Below are positions 17,914 to 24,547 of a stretch of 43,842 nucleotides of DNA, one piece after another. The notes below the pieces were generated by a model, which made no database searches, had not been told where the DNA came from, and saw only the letters and a program-made list of their open reading frames with translations. The position numbers and the translations under genes are program-made. The first letter of the stretch is position 1; each line of letters opens with the position of its first letter. This stretch comes from Cohnella thermotolerans DSM 17683 (GTDB lineage Bacteria > Bacillota > Bacilli > Paenibacillales > Paenibacillaceae): the NCBI RefSeq assembly GCF_000429825.1, contig NZ_AUCP01000057.1:1-43842 (forward strand). Reading direction: 5' to 3'.

Positions 17914-17942
17914 ATTATAAGATACGTTTCAGTTTCAGTCAA
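17914..17942 (-). promoter_or_regulatory. Strong sigma-A promoter of the catabolic/transport operon
   Basis: On the minus strand TTGACT (17942-17937), a 17-base spacer, then TATAAT (17919-17914): a near-consensus promoter. Transcription should start near 17907 and read into the MalF-type permease (start 17835). The promoter lies in a distinctly AT-rich stretch. Confidence 0.85.
17926..17940 (+). promoter_or_regulatory. TTTCAG direct repeats over the promoter (candidate DeoR operator)
   Basis: Two tandem six-base repeats, GTTTCAGTTTCAG, at 17926-17938 cover the -35 box and part of the spacer of the operon promoter. TTTC repeats of this kind are typical operators of DeoR-family sugar regulators (GlpR, SugR). 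A DeoR gene is encoded 590 bases away. Repression by occlusion is inferred. Confidence 0.45.
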
Positions 17943-18529
17943 TATCAATCATTCAAAAATCATTTTCAATCATAATTTGTTCATTAACTCCTTAAAATCG
18001 ATTAGTTTTTTCCATTCGTTCTATTTTTGTCCTCCATTTTCTATCAAAACGCCAAGGAAAGCCCTTACGTTTGCGTCATCCGTTGGTTATATTTCATAAC
18101 ACGAACGAGCAGAGCCAAACCCGCCCACCTGCGTAGAGGCCGGTGTGCGCAGCGAATGATGCCGGGCTCGTCCGCTATTTTCTCGCAAAACCAGATACAA
18201 GGAGGGAAGTCGAGGGAATTGGCGGTCCGCGAGAGCGCTATGGGTGCGAGACACGGGGATCGCGCGAATTAGCGGTCAGTGAGGGGACTTATTCGTGCGG
18301 GACAGGGGGAATTGAGCCAGCATGCCGATCTCGCCTGGGCGAGACGGCCTAACGGGACCGGAGGCAGCGCGCGCCGCGAAATCATCCGGACGACCCGGTT
18401 AACCTGCGCACGCGTCGCATCTATCGCGCCCCATCCGTCAGTCGCCGAAAAAAAAGACCTCCGCCGCCGGCGACCGCAGCCTTGAACAGGCCCCGATCCC
18501 GCGGGCAAAGATCTTCTCTCAGCCTTTCG
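17943..18529. other. Intergenic region without a credible gene
   Basis: Between the operon promoter and the end of the deoR gene I see only short open frames with no ribosome site or protein-like sequence. The part at 17943-18070 is AT-rich and may hold regulator sites. 18209-18318 holds degenerate tandem repeats. 18329-18344 is a small perfect palindrome (TCTCGCC/GGCGAGA). No clear terminator for deoR is seen. Confidence 0.7.
18209..18318. repeat. Degenerate tandem repeat, about 43-50 bp units
   Basis: Three copies of a unit opening with GAATT begin at 18216, 18266 and 18309. The first two run GAATTGGCGGTCCGCGAG and GAATTAGCGGTCAGTGAG, each followed about 12 bases later by GTGCGAGACACGGGG or GTGCGGGACAGGGG. 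The third is cut short. The pattern looks like an interspersed intergenic repeat rather than coding DNA. Confidence 0.6.
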
Positions 18530-19279
18530 TCAAACCATCGTCAGCTTGCCTTGAAACGCCAGCTCTTCCGCCAGCGGAACGCCCGGCATCTCGTTCGTCA
18601 CGATCTCGTCGATGTCGGCGTAGTCGCACACCTTCACCAGAGAGGTGACCCCGTATTTCGAGCTGTCCACCAAAGCGACGACCTTCTTCGAGCGTTCGAT
18701 GAGCGCCCGCTTGATCTCCACTTCTTCCAGGGCGAAATCCGTCGGCCCCTGATCCTTGCAGAAGCCCGCCAATCCCAAATAGAAGCGATCGAAATTGAAC
18801 TGCTTGATCGTCTGGATCGCGATCGAGCCGACCATCGACATCTCCAGCTTGCGGAAGCCGCCGCCGATCACGTAAATATTGTGTTGGCTTCGCGACAAGA
18901 TCGAGGCAATCTGAAGCGAATAGGTGAAGATGGTGAGCCCCTTCTTCTTCAGCAGTTCCTTGGCCAGCGCCGCATTGGTCGTTCCGACGTCCAGCGCGAT
19001 CACTTCCCCTTCCGCGATCTGCTCCGCCGCATGCTGAACGATCCGCTGCTTCAAATCCACATTCTGGCTCAGCCGCTGGTTGAACATGGGCTCCACGCCG
19101 AGTCCGGGCAGCGAAGCGCCGCCCCGCCTCCTGAGGATCAGCCCCCGATTCTCCAGTTCCACCAGGTCTCTGCGGACCGTCGCCTCCGACACCTGAAGAA
19201 GATTGACCAGTTCTTCGACTGACAAGGGCGATTTCTTACCGAGATGATGTAAGATCTCCTGCTCCCTATTCATCGACAT
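18530..19279 (-). CDS. DeoR-family transcriptional regulator
   Basis: Sugar-phosphate-responsive repressor of 249 residues. An N-terminal helix-turn-helix (SVEELVNLLQVSEATVRRDLVELENRGLI, about 19-47) leads into a DeoRC effector domain with EVIALDVGTTNAALA and YVIGGGFRKLEMSMVGSIA, the isomerase-like pocket for a phosphorylated sugar. The ATG at 19279 has only a weak site; the ATG two codons later is equally possible. A TGTTATAGT extended -10 sits about 30-40 bases upstream. It lies just upstream of the promoter of the transport/oxygenase operon and behind the Rieske ferredoxin gene. It is the natural candidate to control both, with a product of the FGGY kinase as effector. Confidence 0.92.
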   Translation of the reverse strand: MSMNREQEILHHLGKKSPLSVEELVNLLQVSEATVRRDLVELENRGLILRRRGGASLPGLGVEPMFNQRLSQNVDLKQRIVQHAAEQIAEGEVIALDVGTTNAALAKELLKKKGLTIFTYSLQIASILSRSQHNIYVIGGGFRKLEMSMVGSIAIQTIKQFNFDRFYLGLAGFCKDQGPTDFALEEVEIKRALIERSKKVVALVDSSKYGVTSLVKVCDYADIDEIVTNEMPGVPLAEELAFQGKLTMV

Positions 19280-19361
19280 ATCGACTGCCTTTTTCCAATT
19301 TTTGTTCTAACTATAACACAAATAAATTTGCCCGAGCACCCCTCGCGCACCTCCGGCGGGA

Positions 19362-19715
19362 TCAATAATGAATGACGACGTTGCCGTCCTCGATCGTCAC
19401 TTCGAAATGCTTGACGCAAGCGCGCCGATCTTCGAACAGCGCCTGGCCGCTGGTCACGTCGAACTCCCAACGGTGCCAGGGGCAGCGCAGCACCGCGGCT
19501 TCCTTGCCGTATACGTATTCGCCGACGCCGGAGGGCAGGGTCGTCCCCGTCAGCTCCCCATCGGACAGCTTCGCCCCTTGATGCGGGCACGTATCCATCA
19601 GCGCGCTGTAGTCGCCGTTGCCCATTCGCACGAGCACCACCGAGCGCTTGCCGACCTGAACAGCCATTTTCTGCCCGGGAACGAGCGCCTCCGAGCTGCA
19701 CACGATTTGTCTCAT
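19362..19715 (-). CDS. Rieske-type [2Fe-2S] ferredoxin
   Basis: Small soluble electron carrier of 117 residues with Rieske ligands C43-P-H45 and C78-P-W-H81. The spacing between the pairs is longer than in the terminal oxygenase, as in biphenyl/naphthalene-type ferredoxins and NirD-like proteins. It ends in the usual beta-strand VTIEDGNVVIHY. ATG at 19715 has GAGGTG about nine bases upstream, inside the end of the amidohydrolase gene; the stop-to-start gap is eight bases, so the two are co-transcribed. It probably shuttles electrons from a reductase such as the YumC protein to the Rieske oxygenase at 13315-14613. A role as the redox subunit of another enzyme cannot be excluded. Confidence 0.9.
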   Translation of the reverse strand: MRQIVCSSEALVPGQKMAVQVGKRSVVLVRMGNGDYSALMDTCPHQGAKLSDGELTGTTLPSGVGEYVYGKEAAVLRCPWHRWEFDVTSGQALFEDRRACVKHFEVTIEDGNVVIHY

Positions 19716-19723
19716 CGGAACCT

Positions 19724-20827
19724 TCACCTCGCAGCCTTCGGAGAATCCGGCAATTGATAGAAGTTCTTGGCGTTGTCGTAGAAAATTTTGCGCTTCAGCT
19801 CCGGCGAGAACGTGGTCGGCAGGCTGCGCAGCGGCGAATCGAAGTCCCAGTGCGGGTAGTCGGTGGAGAACATCAGCAGCTCGTCGCTCTCCATCATCTC
19901 TACCATCCGCAGCATAAACTGCGGATTCGGATCCTCGATCGGCTGGGTCGAGAACCGAAAGTGCTCCTTGACGTATTCGCTCGGCAGCCGCTTCACCCAC
20001 GGCACCTCGACGCGAAGCGACTTGTAGTTGTGGTCCATCCGCCACATGAGCGACGGCAGCCAAGTGAAGCCGCCCTCCAGCATGGCGATGCGGGTGCCCG
20101 GATACTTGTCGAACACGCCGTTCAGAATCAGGTTGACGACCGTGCCCATGAACGCTTGCGACAGAATCGTATGCCATTCGATGTAATAGCGCGGCTGGCC
20201 GAAGCCCGTCGTCACCGAGTTGCCCTGGTGCATCCCGACGACGAGATTCTTCCGCTGGGCCGCCTCGTAGATCGAATGGTAGAACGGATCGCCCAGCGGC
20301 ACGCTGCCGATCGGCAGCAGCACCTGCACCATCTGCGGATGGTCGCCCCACTTCTCGATCTCGCGCACCGCCAACTCCGGTATTTGCGGCGCGACGTGAA
20401 TCGAGCCGAGGAACCGGTCGTCCTTCTCCAGCCAATTCCGAACGTACCACTCGTTATACGCGGACGCGAGCGCCCCGGCCAGCTCGAACTGCGCCTCCAT
20501 TGTCGCCGGATAGAACAGTCCGGTCAGAATGGCGTAGTCCATGTCGTACCGGTCCAGCAGCTGCTCCTTCAGCACCTGGTAGTCCGAGCCCGGCACGTTG
20601 CCGTTCGGGAGCAGCGAGTCCAGCCTCGAGCCTCCGATCGGGTGCGTATACTTCAGCTCGCCCCAGCCCGTCCAATGCTTCATATAGCCGAGGAAAGGCT
20701 CCTTCATATAAGGAAGCAAATCCTCGATGGATACCATCCGTTCGTGAACGTCCGTATCGATAATCGGAAACGGCGCAGGTCTGACTCTCTTCCCTTCCGA
20801 TGTCTCATCGGTCGGCGCTGTGGTCAT
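19724..20827 (-). CDS. ACMSD/gamma-resorcylate-decarboxylase-type amidohydrolase
   Basis: Metal-dependent hydrolase or decarboxylase of the amidohydrolase-2 family, 367 residues. Visible motifs are PIIDTDVHERM (the D-x-H metal site of the first strand), VVGMHQGNS (mid-barrel His), MLEGGFTWLPSLMWRMD (the E/GG and W segment typical of this family) and STDYPHWDFDSP (catalytic Asp segment). Characterised relatives decarboxylate aminocarboxymuconate semialdehyde or hydroxybenzoates, both late or early steps in aromatic breakdown. ATG at 20827 is chosen because GAGGAG lies nine bases upstream; an earlier ATG lacks one. It heads the transcript with the Rieske ferredoxin, which ties it to the oxygenase pathway. 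Confidence 0.9.
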   Translation of the reverse strand: MTTAPTDETSEGKRVRPAPFPIIDTDVHERMVSIEDLLPYMKEPFLGYMKHWTGWGELKYTHPIGGSRLDSLLPNGNVPGSDYQVLKEQLLDRYDMDYAILTGLFYPATMEAQFELAGALASAYNEWYVRNWLEKDDRFLGSIHVAPQIPELAVREIEKWGDHPQMVQVLLPIGSVPLGDPFYHSIYEAAQRKNLVVGMHQGNSVTTGFGQPRYYIEWHTILSQAFMGTVVNLILNGVFDKYPGTRIAMLEGGFTWLPSLMWRMDHNYKSLRVEVPWVKRLPSEYVKEHFRFSTQPIEDPNPQFMLRMVEMMESDELLMFSTDYPHWDFDSPLRSLPTTFSPELKRKIFYDNAKNFYQLPDSPKAAR

Positions 20828-20872
20828 TGGAGCTCCTCCTCTGCTTCGCAAAATCGGCCGGGTTAATGTCAT

Positions 20873-20887
20873 GTTATGCAATATAAC
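20873..20887. promoter_or_regulatory. GTTATGCAATATAAC palindromic motif in the amidohydrolase leader
   Basis: Inverted repeat GTTAT/ATAAC with a 5-base centre, 36-50 bases downstream of the -10 box. It matches the motif at 17879-17898 except for a 5-base difference in the centre. It may be a shared operator linking the two transcription units. Confidence 0.4.
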
Positions 20888-20922
20888 GTACATGAACCCG
20901 AAATACCGTCTTCGTTAAGGCT

Positions 20923-20951
20923 ATTATAGATTTTCAATCAATTTAAGTCAA
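20923..20951 (-). promoter_or_regulatory. Sigma-A promoter of the amidohydrolase-ferredoxin unit
   Basis: TTGACT (20951-20946), 17-base spacer, TATAAT (20928-20923) on the minus strand: the same boxes and spacing as the promoter at 17914-17942. The spacer and flanks are AT-rich, and TTTTCAATCA (20931-20940) also occurs upstream of the other promoter (17963-17972). The leader to the ATG is about 90 bases. The rest of 20952-21055 shows no gene. Confidence 0.82.
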
Positions 20952-21054
20952 TAAAAATCACATTACGATCAAATTGAATCAAAAACCCACATCAACCGCC
21001 CATAATTAGGAAAATATTGTCCTATATAAAACGATTGGTGTCACCTATATTTAC

Positions 21055-21091
21055 GCAAAACAAACGCACCGGACCGGACAATGCCGATCCG
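21055..21091 (-). terminator. Probable terminator of the Rrf2/flavoprotein unit
   Basis: Stem of 8 bp with one G-T pair (21070-21077 with 21084-21091, loop ACAATG), followed on the minus strand by T-rich GTGCGTTTGTTTTGCG. It lies 60 bases beyond the stop of the flavoprotein gene. Confidence 0.6.
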
Positions 21092-21150
21092 ACGCGTCTG
21101 CCGTCATGCCGCGCTCCGTTCGATACGCCTCCCCTCGCAGCCCCCTTCGT

Positions 21151-22068
21151 TCACCCGTTCCGGCTCCACGCCTCCAGGTTCAGCTCGTTGTTCATCGCCG
21201 CGGCGGCCATCGAGCCCGCCGAAGCGGCGGCGATGGCCTGGTGCATCCGCGAGGCCGCGTCCCCAGCGCTATAGACGCCCGGCACGGTCGTCTTCCCGAA
21301 GCCGTCGACGACCACCGTCCCCGCTTCCGTCACTTCGCATCCGATCGCCCGGGGCAGATCCGATCCCGTCGTCAGCTCGGGCTTAAAGAAGATGCCCCGG
21401 CACGGAATGGCTGTTCCGTCCTCGAGAACGACTTGCCGCACGATTCCGTCGCTGGAGTCGATCGACCGGATCGGCGATTCGTGAACGGGCACCCCATGCC
21501 GGCGAAGCTCCTCGCGCTGCGCGTCCGTCAATTCGTCCGGCCCGTTCGCGCAGACGGCGAAGCGCTTCGTCCATCCGGAGATCAAGGGGGCGAAATGCAT
21601 GAGCTCATGCCCCCTGTTGATGACGACAAGCGACTCGTCCCGCAACTCCCAGCCGTCGCAATACGGGCAGACGAAGGCACTCTTCCCGTAGACGTCCGCC
21701 AGCCCCGGGATGTCCAGCGGCCGGTCCTTCATGCCGACGGCGAACAGCAGCTTGCGGCTGACGACGGTCGCGCCCTGCGCGGTCGCCACTTGAAAACGGC
21801 CGTCCTCTCCCGCGACCGACACGACCGCATCCGCCACGAAGGTTACGGACGGGTAAGCCTCGAGCTGTTCCTTCGCCAAGCGTCTGAATTCGCCCGGACT
21901 GACGCCGTCGCGCGTCAGAAATCCGTGGGTCTCGCGCGTCACGGCATTGCGGGGCCGGCCCTCGTCGATCACCGCCACCCGCTTCCTCGCCCTCCCCAGC
22001 ACGAGCGCCGCGCTCAAGCCTGCCGGTCCTCCGCCGATAATCGCCGCATCGAGAAGCTCATGGTCCAT
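21151..22068 (-). CDS. Thioredoxin-reductase-like FAD/NAD(P) oxidoreductase
   Basis: Flavoprotein disulfide reductase of 304 residues with FAD motif [14 protein letters not shown] (9-22), redox pair C134-P-Y-C137, and a C-terminal GVYSAGDAASRMHQAIAAASAGSMAAAAMN segment. The NADPH domain is weak: the expected GGGxSA motif is replaced by LVVINRGHELMHFAPLI. This places it with the TrxR-like subgroup (GliT/AhpF-related) rather than bacterial TrxB. The third in-frame ATG (22068) is used because GGAGG overlaps the first and lies eight bases before the third. An Rrf2 regulator is encoded 53 bases upstream, and a palindromic site (22082-22100) lies just before this gene. A role in thiol or disulfide stress is likely. 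Confidence 0.88.
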   Translation of the reverse strand: MDHELLDAAIIGGGPAGLSAALVLGRARKRVAVIDEGRPRNAVTRETHGFLTRDGVSPGEFRRLAKEQLEAYPSVTFVADAVVSVAGEDGRFQVATAQGATVVSRKLLFAVGMKDRPLDIPGLADVYGKSAFVCPYCDGWELRDESLVVINRGHELMHFAPLISGWTKRFAVCANGPDELTDAQREELRRHGVPVHESPIRSIDSSDGIVRQVVLEDGTAIPCRGIFFKPELTTGSDLPRAIGCEVTEAGTVVVDGFGKTTVPGVYSAGDAASRMHQAIAAASAGSMAAAAMNNELNLEAWSRNG

Positions 22069-22081
22069 AATCATAACCTCC

Positions 22082-22100
22082 ATGGATCTTTAATGTCCAT
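22082..22100. promoter_or_regulatory. Second Rrf2-type operator, before the flavoprotein gene
   Basis: ATGGATCTTTAATGTCCAT is an imperfect palindrome between the Rrf2 stop and the flavoprotein start. It shares the ATGGAT/ATCCAT ends with the perfect palindrome at 22644-22672, so the same regulator probably binds both. Confidence 0.6.
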
Positions 22101-22121
22101 AATTAAAGCGCAAGAAGCTCG

Positions 22122-22610
22122 TCACTTCCTGCCCGCGGTTCGGGAGCGCTCGCGGGAAGCCGCGGCGTCCAGCAGCGACTGGATCGTATGCTCCTGCAAG
22201 TATTGATGCAGGTGCCGCTCGGCCCCGTCCATCACCTGCTTCACCAGGCATTCGTCGCTGTCCGGAAGGTCCCCGGCGGGTTCGGAGCCCGACTCCTCGG
22301 CCAGCATTCGATGCTGCCGGGAATTCGCGTTCGAGCATTCGAACAGCCGCTGCCGGCCTTCGATGACGCGGACGACGTCGAGGAACGTAATCCGCCCGGG
22401 CGGCTTCGCCAGCTCGTAGCCGCCGTTCGCGCCCGGCACGGCGCGGACGATCCCATCCTGTCTCAGCTTGGACATGATCTTGGACAGGTAGCTCTCCGAG
22501 ACGCCGAGCGAAGCGGCCAATTCCTTGATTCCGATGTTGTCGCGCCGCCGCGTATGCGCCATATGAAGCAAGGCGTGCAAGGCGTAGTCGGTGCTTTTGG
22601 AATACTGCAT
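22122..22610 (-). CDS. Rrf2-family transcriptional regulator
   Basis: Winged-helix repressor of 162 residues. The opening MQYSKSTDYALHALLHMA and the recognition region IKELAASLGVSESYLSKIMSKLRQDGIV (about 28-55), followed by VPGANGGYELAKPPGRITFLDVVRVIEG, are classic Rrf2. Only two cysteines are present in the sensor part (C92 and C121), not the three that hold an iron-sulfur cluster in IscR and NsrR, so sensing is more likely by thiol oxidation or by a ligand. A GGAAGGATCGAGGAAGC leader supplies the ribosome site. It lies upstream of, and with, the TrxR-like flavoprotein gene. The palindrome over its own -10 box suggests autorepression. Confidence 0.92.
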   Translation of the reverse strand: MQYSKSTDYALHALLHMAHTRRRDNIGIKELAASLGVSESYLSKIMSKLRQDGIVRAVPGANGGYELAKPPGRITFLDVVRVIEGRQRLFECSNANSRQHRMLAEESGSEPAGDLPDSDECLVKQVMDGAERHLHQYLQEHTIQSLLDAAASRERSRTAGRK

Positions 22611-22643
22611 GCTTCCTCGATCCTTCCCTCTCCGCGGTCGCTC

Positions 22644-22694
22644 TTATTATGGATATTCGATATCCATAATAAACGATCGGGCGGCGCAATGCAA
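22644..22694 (-). promoter_or_regulatory. Promoter and perfect palindromic operator of the Rrf2 gene
   Basis: On the minus strand TTGCAT (22694-22689), 17-base spacer, TATTAT (22671-22666). The -10 box lies inside a perfect palindrome with 13-bp arms TTATTATGGATAT / ATATCCATAATAA (22644-22656 and 22660-22672, centre TCG). A regulator bound here would block RNA polymerase. Confidence 0.82.
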
Positions 22695-22770
22695 GCTTCG
22701 GACAACCATCAGCCGGCCGACGGCAAGCCCGCTTGTTCGACAGCGCGCTCACCGGCGGCCGGCGTTAGGC

Positions 22771-23421
22771 TTATTCGGCTCTAACCGGTATCCAGCTCAT
22801 CCGGCGGTAATCGCCGTAGCGCTCAGCCGCGGCCGTCGAGCAGGAATAGGCGACGCGGTTGCTCAGGTCGACGAGCGTCAGCCGCTTGCCGTGCTTGGCG
22901 CCGGTGTCGATGCCGATACGGTCGCGACCGAACCACAGCTCGCCGGGCTCCGCGCCCATCTTGAACGTCGGCGTGTGCCCGAACACGACGGTGAATGGCA
23001 GCTCGCCGCCGTCGCCCCAGAACGGCTGCCGGATGCCGGTCAGATCGTCCGGCCGTTGCCGCTCCAGCGGCAAGCCCGGACGGATGCCGGCATGGACGAA
23101 CAAGTAGTCCTCTTCCCGCCAGACGAGCGGCGTCCCGCGCAGCCAGGCGAGCTCCCGCTCGGACAGGCCGCCGTCCGCCCGGCCCTTCTTGACCGCTTCT
23201 TCCAGCAGCCAGCGCTCCATATTGCCGAGCACCGCCCGCGCCCCGCCCTCCGTCAGCTCCCGCACTTCGCGCAGGGCCGACCAGGTGACGGGGTCGGCAT
23301 CGATAAAGTCCCCCAGCAAATACAGCCGGTCGCGGCCGGGGTCGTAAGCGGCCATGCGCAGCAGGGAACGCATCCCTGCGGCATGGCCGTGAATATCCGA
23401 AATCGCTAATATGCGGGTCAT
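22771..23421 (-). CDS. Calcineurin-like (Ser/Thr phosphatase-type) phosphoesterase
   Basis: Two-metal phosphoesterase of 216 residues. Motifs in order are ILAISDIHGHAAGM (5-18), LYLLGDFIDADP, AVLGNMERWLL, YLFVHAGIRPG and FTVVFGHTPTFKMG. The third motif reads GNME where the phosphoprotein phosphatases usually have GNHE or GNHD, so one metal-site histidine is replaced. Activity or metal use may differ. ATG at 23421 has AAAGGTGAG upstream; the gap to the ABC ATPase stop is seven bases, so it is the last gene of the importer operon. It could act on a phosphorylated or phosphonate substrate of the importer, or be a regulatory phosphatase. Confidence 0.88.
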   Translation of the reverse strand: MTRILAISDIHGHAAGMRSLLRMAAYDPGRDRLYLLGDFIDADPVTWSALREVRELTEGGARAVLGNMERWLLEEAVKKGRADGGLSERELAWLRGTPLVWREEDYLFVHAGIRPGLPLERQRPDDLTGIRQPFWGDGGELPFTVVFGHTPTFKMGAEPGELWFGRDRIGIDTGAKHGKRLTLVDLSNRVAYSCSTAAAERYGDYRRMSWIPVRAE

Positions 23422-23428
23422 GAACGGC

Positions 23429-24547
23429 TCACCTTTCGTCTGTATGCGGATATACATAGGTGTCGGCGACCGGAACGACGAGCCTCCCCGGCGTGCCCGC
23501 CGGCAGCGGTTCATGATGGAACAGCGCCAGCTTGACGCCGCCTTCGGTCTCCGCCAGCACGCGCCAGCGGCTGCCTTCGTAGGAGCTGTGAACGACGCGC
23601 GCCCCGATATCATTGTACGTCTGTCGCCCGCCGGCGGCACCGTCGCCATCGCCGCGCGTGCCGGTCTCCCAGCGCGCCGCGTCGGGCCGGAACAGCGCCT
23701 CGGCCGACTTCTCGGCGGCCGTCGGGCCCCAGCCCGCGGGCGCGACGCCGCGCACGACCTCGTCCCCGTGGCGGATCGCCGGAGCCGGCTCCTTCCGCAC
23801 GGCCTCGCCCCGCAGCCGGTTGGCCGTGCCGAGCAGCGACGCCGCCGACCGGGTGGCCGGGCGCTCGTAGCAGGCCTGCGGCGTGTCGATCTGATCGATC
23901 GCGCCGCTTCGCATAATGATCAGCCGATCCGCCATCGCGAACGCTTCCTCGGGATCGTGCGTGACATGGAACACCGTCGTGCCGAGACGGCGGAACAGAT
24001 ACGCCATCTCCGCCCGCATCTCGATCCGGAGCCGCATGTCGAGATTGGACAGCGGCTCGTCGAGCAGCAGCAGATCCGGCTCGGTCGCCAGCGCCCGCGC
24101 GATCGCGACGCGCTGCTGCTGGCCGCCCGACAGCTGCGCGGGCAGCCGCTCCTCCATGCCCTCGAGCCGCAGCAGCCGCAGCAGCTCCGATACCTTGGCG
24201 CGAATGTCGGCCGCGGAAGCCTTCTTCCTGCGCAGGCCGTACGCGACGTTATCGTAAAGCGACATATGCGGCCAGAGCGCATAGTCCTGGAACACCATGT
24301 TAATGCCTCGCTTCTCCGGCGGAACGAGCCGCGAGGCCGACGAGACGACCTCGCCCCGCAAGCGGATCTCGCCCGCGCTCGGCTGCTGCAGCCCTGCGAT
24401 CAGCTGCAGCAGCGTGGACTTCCCGCAGCCGGACGGACCGAGCACGCTGATGATCTCCCCGGCCGACACGCTGAAGCTCGGCCCCTGCAGCGCGGCGTGG
24501 CTTCCGAACGTTTTATGAAGCCCTTCCACTTCCAGAATCGGTGTCAT
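23429..24547 (-). CDS. ABC transporter ATP-binding protein (FbpC/PotA/PhnT type)
   Basis: Energises the importer encoded with it, 372 residues. Walker A is GPSGCGKST (about 37-45), the Q-loop is MVFQDYALWPHMS, the signature is LSGGQQQRVAIARAL, Walker B is LLLLDEPLSNLD, and the switch histidine is in FHVTHDPEEA. A TOBE-type C-terminal domain (about 245-372) ends in VPVADTYVYPH. Its ATG overlaps the permease stop by four bases. The family covers iron(III), spermidine, thiamine, sulfate and 2-aminoethylphosphonate importers, so the substrate is open. The C-terminal domain contains a long, weakly conserved, charged and Gly-rich stretch (about 285-325). Confidence 0.94.
   Translation of the reverse strand: MTPILEVEGLHKTFGSHAALQGPSFSVSAGEIISVLGPSGCGKSTLLQLIAGLQQPSAGEIRLRGEVVSSASRLVPPEKRGINMVFQDYALWPHMSLYDNVAYGLRRKKASAADIRAKVSELLRLLRLEGMEERLPAQLSGGQQQRVAIARALATEPDLLLLDEPLSNLDMRLRIEMRAEMAYLFRRLGTTVFHVTHDPEEAFAMADRLIIMRSGAIDQIDTPQACYERPATRSAASLLGTANRLRGEAVRKEPAPAIRHGDEVVRGVAPAGWGPTAAEKSAEALFRPDAARWETGTRGDGDGAAGGRQTYNDIGARVVHSSYEGSRWRVLAETEGGVKLALFHHEPLPAGTPGRLVVPVADTYVYPHTDER

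Noticed and set aside
18441..18474. Run of eight A (T on the minus strand) with flanking GTCGCCG/CGGCGAC, considered as the deoR terminator
   Set aside because: The T-run lies in the loop between the arms rather than after a stem, so it does not make a normal intrinsic terminator.
21017..21140. Short plus-strand frames before the flavoprotein stop
   Set aside because: No ribosome site, odd composition, and the region contains the minus-strand terminator.
22122..22610. IscR or NsrR identity for the Rrf2 protein
   Set aside because: Only two cysteines in the sensor part; the three needed for a typical cluster are missing and no isc/suf or nitric oxide genes are nearby.
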